A DNA stretch of 64,000 bases, from positions 5,067,001 to 5,131,000 of the forward strand of contig NC_087106.1 of assembly GCF_963855985.1 (NCBI RefSeq), given 5' to 3'. Made by a program: the position numbers and the translations under genes. Shown piece after piece: positions 56,798 through 64,000 of this stretch (the first letter of the stretch is position 1; every line of letters starts with the position of its first letter). Under the pieces are notes generated by a model, which made no database searches, was not told the origin of the DNA, and worked only from the letters and a program-made list of their open reading frames with translations. Source of the DNA: Ostrinia nubilalis. Taxonomy: Eukaryota > Arthropoda > Insecta > Lepidoptera > Crambidae.

Positions 56798-57002
56798 GGG
56801 TGGTACTAAGTTTTAGTTTAGATGGAACAACAAGCGAATCGTCTATGTATATTTCAATAAACCACATTAATAAATAAGTTTGTTGGGCTTGGGATTCACC
56901 TCATGCACTTGCCCATAAGGTGGACTATTAACTCTACTTCATGCCGGTATGACAGGTACCCTTTACTGTCCTTACAAACCTGCCTTAGTCACCGGCAAGC
57001 TC

Positions 57003-57200
57003 AAATGGTGCCTAGCATAGTCCATAGACAAACACTAGGAGCAATGCACTCGCTCAATGCCGCCATTACTTTGCGCGTCATACTAGTACGGACGACAGCA
57101 CATCAAGCTCTACACTGTGTCTTAACTCTTTGTAATACTGGCTACTTTCTAACAAATGTAATAGTCTGTGCTGTACACTCGCTACTCTCTTATTAAAAAT
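57003..57200 (+). repeat. TAGCACTGTAGCACATAGGC dispersed repeat, copy 4, split by a MITE
   Basis: TAGCATAGTCCATAGACAAA and CACTAGGAGCAATGCACTC match the family. After about 80 bp a CAGCACATCA MITE intervenes, and CTCGCTACTCTCTTATTA on the far side resumes the repeat. Confidence 0.6.
57086..57177 (+). mobile_element. CAGCACATCA TIR MITE, copy 12
   Basis: GTACGGACGACAGCACATCA at the left; TAATAGTCTGTGCTGTAC at the right. Inserted within the TAGCACTGTAGCAC repeat. Confidence 0.7.
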
Positions 57201-58023
57201 CTAATTTGCAGTTGCACGTTTTTTGACAAAATATATCATTTTAATTTAACATGCTGCCACTACATTTTAAGGGCTACTTTACTTGGATAATTTAAGGATT
57301 TCTGTTCTTTCCCAACCAAATCCAAATTGTAGAAACAACTATAAAAACAACAATTCAACATTTATTTCTATCAACTGTCATCTGAACTGATGCGGTAGGT
57401 AGTATGTTCAAGAAAATACGTTTTAATGAGTAGGTAATTTAGCACCTTAGTAACAGCGATTATAATGAAAACTAAATATAATTTTGTTGAAAATTAGTTT
57501 CCGAATATAAATTTTTTGTTTTTTTAATTTTGTTTGATGTGTCAAAAATGTGAAATGTTGTCAATGACACGACTAAAGCAGCTCTATAAATTGATAACGT
57601 CGAAATTGAGACAGCATTTAATTTACAAAAAGCGTGTTCACAACCAATAAGAAGAAAAGCCTGAAGACTTAAGAGTTACGACTTCGCTCCGAAACTGGAA
57701 GTCACTTTAACGAACCCAAAGTCCAGCAAAGGCAAACCTATCTTAAGGTATCCCGATAAGTTTTATTGAGGAAACCAATTACACCGAGGCTAATGGTACG
57801 AATGTGTCCGACGAAATCGATTCCGGCACTGTATTCGGTCTTATTGACATTTCAACCGATTTAATTTTCGCTTTTAAATCGATATCTATAACTAGATCGT
57901 CCAACGAGCGACAATAGCGGAAAGGTGAAGGTGTCGGACCGGCCAACTCGAGATCCGAGGAACGCTGGTTCACAAAACTCGATCATATTTAGCTTAGTAC
58001 GAAGGATTAAGGACATAGCACAT
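57201..58023. other. no gene recognised
   Basis: AT-rich; an imperfect GTGTCCGAC/GTCGGAC pair (57808 and 57933) may mark a decayed TIR element. Confidence 0.35.
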
Positions 58024-58161
58024 TTATCAACCCGGAAAGGGATCTTAACCGTATCAACTCGAAGCGGTCAGTATTCTTTGTATGAAACTCCACTTAACTG
58101 CACCGTATCGTAAACCCCTTGCGAAAGGCGATACGGTGTCGATTCCTTTCCGAGTTGATAT
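58024..58161. mobile_element. TIR MITE with inner CACCGTATCG hairpin
   Basis: The outer arms TTATCAACCCGGAAAGGGATC-type at 58024 and GATTCCTTTCCGAGTTGATA at 58141 are inverted. Inside, CACCGTATCG (58101-58110) pairs exactly with CGATACGGTG (58129-58138), and a second ACCGTATC lies near 58048. About 138 bp, non-coding. Confidence 0.7.
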
Positions 58162-61100
58162 ATGATAAGTCTGCTACGCTACTACTTTAGCAGGTCATAA
58201 AGGACTCTTTGGAGTGATTTTGGACAATATCCGCGATGCTTTCACCACAGCATATAGGCAGCAGCATATCAATGTAACAGTCTACATTTACACAATAACA
58301 CAACTAGCAACTCCGCACAGCATACAAATGAACAACAACGGGCCCCTGACGCTGTGACGCGGCATACTTCGCACAATGTGATGGTACACCCGTAGTAAAT
58401 AAATCGTTGCTATATTCAATTCTATCGTGACAGCCATTGACAGCGAAAAATGGGTTCGTTGTATGACTATAGTACCGCTGAAAATCATAGTCCTCATCGT
58501 CAATAAATTGAAATGAGACTAGATTTTGCCTTTCAATTCAAGGCCCAATTTCTTCATTTCAGTCATAATACACAATTAGCATTCAATGACTAACTTGCTT
58601 TAGAATCGATCATTGTGTCAGTAAAGTTGGCGAACAAGTGACGTGAAAGGTTCAAATGCTGTACAAATCTGATGACTCGCGAATAGTGGCGTCAACTCCA
58701 AAAGCAATCCAATAATGAAAATCAATGAGTCATGGTTTGCACGACAATTACTCTTAAATTATAGTTACGATCGTATCGGTCGTAAAATTAAGTCACAAAT
58801 GTCAAATGGTTACCATTTTAATTCTGATCGACATTTATAAAAATAATATCAAGGTTGTCCAGGCTCGGGTGACAATGGTTCAGTTCTGGCTCTACGTGAT
58901 TCGTACCGCGATTTCTCTATTTTCGTCACCTTGAAACCGGCGATATTACACAGCTAGTCTACAATTTTTTGCATCCAAATTAAACGTTGGCACATGCTGG
59001 TAAGACCTAGATGCCCAAGTCCACGAGAATGTCCTAATACAGTAACTCAGTAACTAGTACATGACACCAATAATAGCGAGTTGCAAGTTGTCTCTAGCTA
59101 TCTACCTGTGATGATAAACACCAATGAACGTGAGAATGACGCTGTGAGATTCTAGCGTGAAAGATTATCCATTAAAAATTTAAAACATAACAATAGAATT
59201 GATAGCTTGGGATTTTTTTAGATCAGTATGGACTGGAGACAACTGAATAATTTATTTAATAAGGGCAGAATTGTAGAGGAAAATCCTTCATGAAAGACAC
59301 GTAGGGTGTTCAAAATGTTGCACAGTATTTCACTTACAGCATATGGACAGTAGAAGGTCAGCGCTCTTGCAGTCTATAAACTGGATGGAAAGAACTTGTA
59401 AAATCTGTCACGTAGCATCCAGTACCGAGTATTCACGCGGCGCCATAAACAGAAGAAGATGGATAAGAATCGCTAATCACAACGAGCAAGAAAACACTAT
59501 CAGGACCACTTAATCAAGGGACCGGTTGGAAACAAAACGAGTCCACAATAAAACGCATCTTTGTCGTGTCTGACATTTAATTGTGAAATAAAAACAACGC
59601 GCCTTTAGAAGTCCAAATGACGAGCTTGACATTGAAACAATATGGATATTTTGGAACTAAATTAAACGTTTTTAACTCAATTTAACGAAATTCGCAGCAT
59701 CTATATTCTATTCTGTTTATGTTATAGTTTACAGCTGGCTACGGCCAAATGATTTAATATACACTAACGCTGTAGTAAACTGTTTCTGTAGGATGTTTAC
59801 GAGTTATCAAGAGTTCTCAACATGTTCCCGTGCGTTCCTGAATTGTATAACATCCTGGATCGATTTACATTATCAAATGATTATGTTTTCAAGGAGCCAT
59901 CAAATACCAGACGATTCTATTATGATTCCAACAAAGACGCGATTGTGAATTGTAAATTGCTTTGAGAAACTAGAAGCTGAGAATATTTAGTGATGTTGAA
60001 TATAGTCATTATAAGAGAATTAAGATTACTACTTGTCTAGCCATAGAAATGATAAGGTGGAAAACGCTTGTTTGTCTTAAACAATATTCTATTATCATTC
60101 AATGTAATAACTTTAACAGCATGTATTTACGAATTAGTCATTTGACATTTCATTTTATAATACATATCTTAAAGCTGATCGGAATTTTGAAACGATACGA
60201 TAGTTTAACATCTACCTTGTCTCGGTGAATAAATGATCTTTTTAATCTTTTAGTAGAAGTCAGTCAAGCCCCGAAAATATTTTCTAGTAGATATGCAAGT
60301 ATATTTACATAGTTATTTCAACCATCGTCCACCACGGTCCGTCAAAATTCGTCACGAAGCTTCACAGCTCCGACGGCGACTCCGAACGGTTATCTTAGGC
60401 GATGAGGTTATTGCCTGCTGATAAAAACTGCTGTCAGCCAGTTGAGGTTACTTCACGTCCGATGCATTTTAACGCCAAACTTAAATTTTACGAGAAAACC
60501 ATCGCACCAGACCAGCTACTAGCTTAGGAAGTCGTAAAACTTGCAGTTCCATTACAGGTTACAGGGCTGCTATGACCAAAATAAATCCGAAAAAGGAATT
60601 TAATGAGCATATAAAATTGTTTGATCATCATTTTCATAAATTAACACAAATCAGTGAGTTTATCCTGCTTCCTTAATAGCTCTTCAAAGGCCATAAGGGT
60701 TAGGCAACCGAATATTACACAGTCTGCCTCATTCCGTTAATTGCCTTTACAATTATCCACCTTTGAAGGTGAATTGAGGCTTGATTTGAGATTGTGTTAT
60801 TCCACATTTCAAATTTTATATATTCATCGAAAGAGATATGAATATAAATATCTTGAACGAATCAAATGACTATGACATTTTCAATGACCGGTAGGTAATT
60901 GCCGTCCGGGAATAGCACGAGAATGCACAAGATGAGAATATAATGAGAAATAATGTTTGTACGCCAACTCTATTTCTAGATGGGGTCGATGCATCTGAAA
61001 TCTAATGTAGACAAAAACAGCATACACAAAGACTCTTTTGTTCCAGTTATTTGAGAAAACAAAGACTTAATTGCCTTTGGATTCTGAACATCTGAACAAA

Positions 61101-63697
61101 CTAAAGTGCGAAAATTATGAATGTAAGTTTCATTGGCATCAAAACATAAGCACTAGAGGGGATAAATTATAGATGTGGGAACATCGCCTCGTCTCATAAA
61201 CCCACAACAAGCTATTAGTTTTAGCAACATTGCAATCACGCTGCTCCATACAATAACGACCTTTATGCCTCATCACTTAAAGATCTTGGCGAAACGCACC
61301 ATCAAGTTGGCCAACTTGCGTACTTAGTATTAAGAGCAAGTATGTAACTGAGCGACACGACTCGAGTCATATTAGTCGAAGCAGGCCTGACGGCACACTT
61401 CGGGGCCAGTCGTGAACTCGTGTTAGTGTATCGACTATCGACTGACATCGATAGAAACGAAGCCGGGTCGGTGTCGACAAGTCTTGGGAAAGAGCCCGGC
61501 AACGCAAGAACACATCCCTACTTCGAGACGTTACGAGAACACACGTGTAATGCACGTCGAGTCAAATTGATGGCTCCCATTTTGTCGGGGGTCAAACAAA
61601 TGAGCACAAAGCGATATCGGTAACACTGTGAAAGTTCAACGCGAGCCGGAGGTACAATATCCTATAGTGCATAGAGGTGAAAGTTTGTGACACTGACTAA
61701 TCGCTACGGTTACCAAACCAGCTGCTTTTTGTCTGTTTTCTGGTTCGACGCTTCGCTAAACTTTGGAGATGAAAAAACAGTAAATGTTTCTAGCAGGAAA
61801 GTTGTCGGTGAGCCATTAGGTAAGACCTGATTGCGGCATGATAAGAAGACACTAGGAGCAAATAATCAGTGAAGAGCTCGACTTTGGCAGTGTCGCTGTC
61901 AGTGTGGCAACAGCGCAGTTACGTAATTCACGGGACGAGAGGTGCGGGGGGCGGGCAGGCGTCGGGTTAGTGACCTGTATTGGACCGCCAGTGCCAATTC
62001 GCCCATCACATCACATCACGAAATCTCCATTGCACAAACACGATGCAACGTGGAGTGCTGAACCATACAAATTAAACAAAACAATCCTTCGCATCGAATG
62101 ATGTCAAGGCATGTTGTCAGCCCACTTATTTCATTACAAACAACAGTCCATTCTGAGCTTCACATTGAACAACTTTGAGTTGGTGATAATTTTATTGAAA
62201 CCTCGAAACTGGGGGGTAATTAACTTAATTGTAAGTGTTATCTCTACGTTGAAATGGTTGGAATGGTTCCTTATTCTTAGCGCGAGCGGACCTATATGGC
62301 GGACAGATAATGCACCTTGGCTTTTCCACTTAACGAGAGCAAGCAGGAAATATGAAACGAACCGCGTTCAGCACCGGTACAGTAACGACATCCGGGAGCC
62401 GGTGTCCTTCGCTGTTTTTTCCCGTAATTGAAATTTGATGCGCAAGAGCAGTTTTTGGTGCAACGATCCGCAAAATCGTCGCTGTGTAGAAAGAAATTTC
62501 AGCGAACCGGCAACGTCGCGTCCACGATCTTCGGTGAATGTTCTTTCTCACATTTAAGAATTTCGAAACGTGATATTTCCTTTTCGCAAGATCAAAATTT
62601 CTCGGTCAAGCCGTTTCGGAAACAGCTGCGTTTGGAAATTTTAAAAAGTTCAAGCAGTTTTTGCATGAAATAAAGCCAGTTTCTTAATAACTCTATAGAC
62701 AACAATAGATTGATAAATTAATCGTGGACCGTGGTAGTGAAATTACCGAAATCATAATCAAGGTTGTGTTATTTTATAGAGACACTGGAGAACAATGAAT
62801 AGTTTCAAGGATTGTTATTATTTCTGAATTCTGAGATGAAATCACAAGGCATCAGGAGTTGTAGAGCCAAAACATTACAAAGAATATGGACGAAACCAAG
62901 CGCTTATCCGATGCGAGCAGTCTCCTGTGGCTGTTGACATGCCGAAACGAGATTCGGATACAGCGACTTGATACTCGTTACTGGCAAAAACTGGTCTTGT
63001 CAATGCGTACCTCGGCAACCATCAACGCCGGGCCAAATTTGGAACAGCGAGACTTGGCAACGTCGTGCGCGAGCGCGAATGCACGTACCCACTTCGCTCC
63101 ACGTAAACAAACACTATTGCGTCACTGCAGCGATACACGCCAATTTAAACCTAAACACAATCAGTGTAAGACACGTTTCAGAAACAGCAACAACCACGCT
63201 GATTAAATTGTTATTCACGAATTTTTCGCACGAGAATAATTTGGACTCTACCAAATGTTGTCGACTGAATTTTCTAACTAAGTTTTATGTTTTGAATAAT
63301 TCAGTGACACTTTACTCTTGTTGGAATCTACGAAGAGTTAGTATAAATTATCCATTTTTTATTACCCACTTTTTTGTTTTTCCAAAAGCGTCATGGCGTG
63401 AAAGAATCTATTCATTCTAATCTACCTAAAGTTGTAATTTCCGGCAAAATTTTAGAGTCCAACCAATCAGGTTTATCAATTTATCACTTGCACAAACAAA
63501 CAGCACCTGCGAAAAACATTATCCTTAGGTCAAAATGTTATCAGCGTGTTTAGCAAGCAATGAGAATGACTTTGTTATCATCCCGCTGCGATTTATTTGT
63601 CTCCAATGTCAAGCTCATTACTTTTCATTAATCTGAGCGGGCGGGCGTCTGGGTTTATCGACGGGCACCTTATTCCTTTCGTCGTTGATAGGTGACA
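58162..63697. other. no gene recognised
   Basis: 5.5 kb of mostly AT-rich DNA. GC-richer pieces at 60330-60400, 61370-61500 and 63000-63110 lack supported frames. The open frames of up to 150 codons (for example 62968-63420 and 62111-62431) show no recognisable domain, overlap frames in other phases and have no splice or promoter context. Around 58248-58290 ACAGCATATAGGCAGCAGCA may be a very decayed MITE or dispersed-repeat piece. Confidence 0.4.
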
Positions 63698-63789
63698 CAG
63701 TACAGAGTACAGACTATACATTTTTGTTGCAAAAAGGCCCTTATCAAAACTATACATAAGAGGTCACAGTTGTTAGATTGACGTGTGAC
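63698..63789 (-). mobile_element. CAGCACATCA TIR MITE, copy 13
   Basis: AGTACAGACTATACATTTTT, then GTTGCAAAAAGGCCC, ACATAAGAGGTCACAG and TTAGATTGACGTGT: the family in reverse orientation, with an eroded right TIR. Confidence 0.65.
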
Positions 63790-64000
63790 GGCTTTTAATA
63801 AAATGGAAAGCAATATCGCACTATCAACGATATTAAATACCCTAGGATTAGGGCTTCCCAAACTGTGCATCGTGAGGCTCTGGGGACTGGGGCGTCAACG
63901 CATTATCCCAAGCCAAGGGTATCGTGAGAGACGACCAAAAATAAATGTAAAGGAAGAGATGAGAGTGGCAATTTGAAAAGCTATGCTCAGAAAAGCATGC

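Noticed and set aside
62968..63420. 150-codon open frame
   Set aside because: No domain, overlapped by another frame over its first half (62886-63206), with ordinary AT-rich composition toward the end.
1..64000. CRISPR arrays, operons, ribosome-binding sites, bacterial mobile systems
   Set aside because: No regularly spaced identical repeats with unique spacers, no tightly packed genes; the repeats and splice-like signals are those of an insect genome.
1..64000. tRNA and rRNA genes
   Set aside because: I looked for B-box-like GGTTCGAATCC sequences and conserved rRNA cores and noticed none; a covariance-model scan could still find a divergent tRNA or a miRNA.

Overview
This window looks like non-coding DNA, intergenic or intronic, from a moth or butterfly (Lepidoptera). 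The evidence is AT-rich composition, degenerate RTE-type retrotransposon ends with the CAGCAGTGGAC motif and ATG/GAT microsatellite tails, a Helitron-like element beginning TCCTACTAATATTATA, a short interstitial (TTAGG)n tract, and many short terminal-inverted-repeat (TIR) elements. The repeat calls rest on reading the sequence and on general knowledge of these families; no database was searched. I found no host protein-coding gene, tRNA or rRNA that I can support. Nearly all the short open frames are chance frames or frames inside repeats.

Layout. 1-20.6 kb is mostly single-copy AT-rich DNA with small MITEs at 412, 1201, 1745, 4214, 6866, 10783 and 17546, pairs of dispersed repeats, a GC-rich patch with a TATA-like box near 12.68 kb, and a decayed RTE end at 18.4 kb. 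At 20.6-21.5 kb lies an 825-bp foldback-type element whose inverted arms are arrays of 15-16-nt degenerate units, flanked by an 11-bp direct repeat. From 21.5 to 32.5 kb the DNA is again mostly unassigned, with a 28-bp perfect palindrome at 23.06 kb and several MITEs. At 32.7-34.5 kb two DNA transposon relics sit side by side: a TTAA-flanked piggyBac-like element of 1,063 bp, and a 601-bp element with 30-bp inverted repeats, an exact 8-bp target duplication and a THAP zinc-finger first exon ending in a consensus splice donor, which fits the P-element superfamily. At 36.0-36.5 kb a GC-rich island is split by a 277-bp hAT-type MITE.

40.4-46.4 kb is the most complex part. It holds a tandem-repeat TIR element ending in a 124-bp near-perfect inverted repeat, then a young non-autonomous LTR retrotransposon (two apparently identical 247-bp LTRs, TTAC target duplication, no gag-pol). 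Its internal region carries GC-rich segments that look like captured host exons on both strands, plus two in-frame minisatellites. The 3' LTR is split by a 1,024-bp hAT-type element with an 8-bp target duplication, which itself has a palindrome holding an RTE-tailed short retroposon in its loop: three levels of nesting. 47.6-49.0 kb is the 3' part of a non-LTR retrotransposon with a readable reverse-transcriptase C-terminal region, a (CA)n tract and a TTTATTA tail.

51.5-57.2 kb carries a second copy of the AACCGACTTC element, a 218-bp tandem duplication of a dispersed repeat, a Helitron-like element split by the RTE-tailed retroposon (13-bp target duplication), and an RTE pseudogene. 58-64 kb is largely unassigned. 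One short TIR family with GTACAGTCG...CAGCACATCA ends recurs 13 times across the window, about once per 5 kb, and is the most frequent repeat seen.
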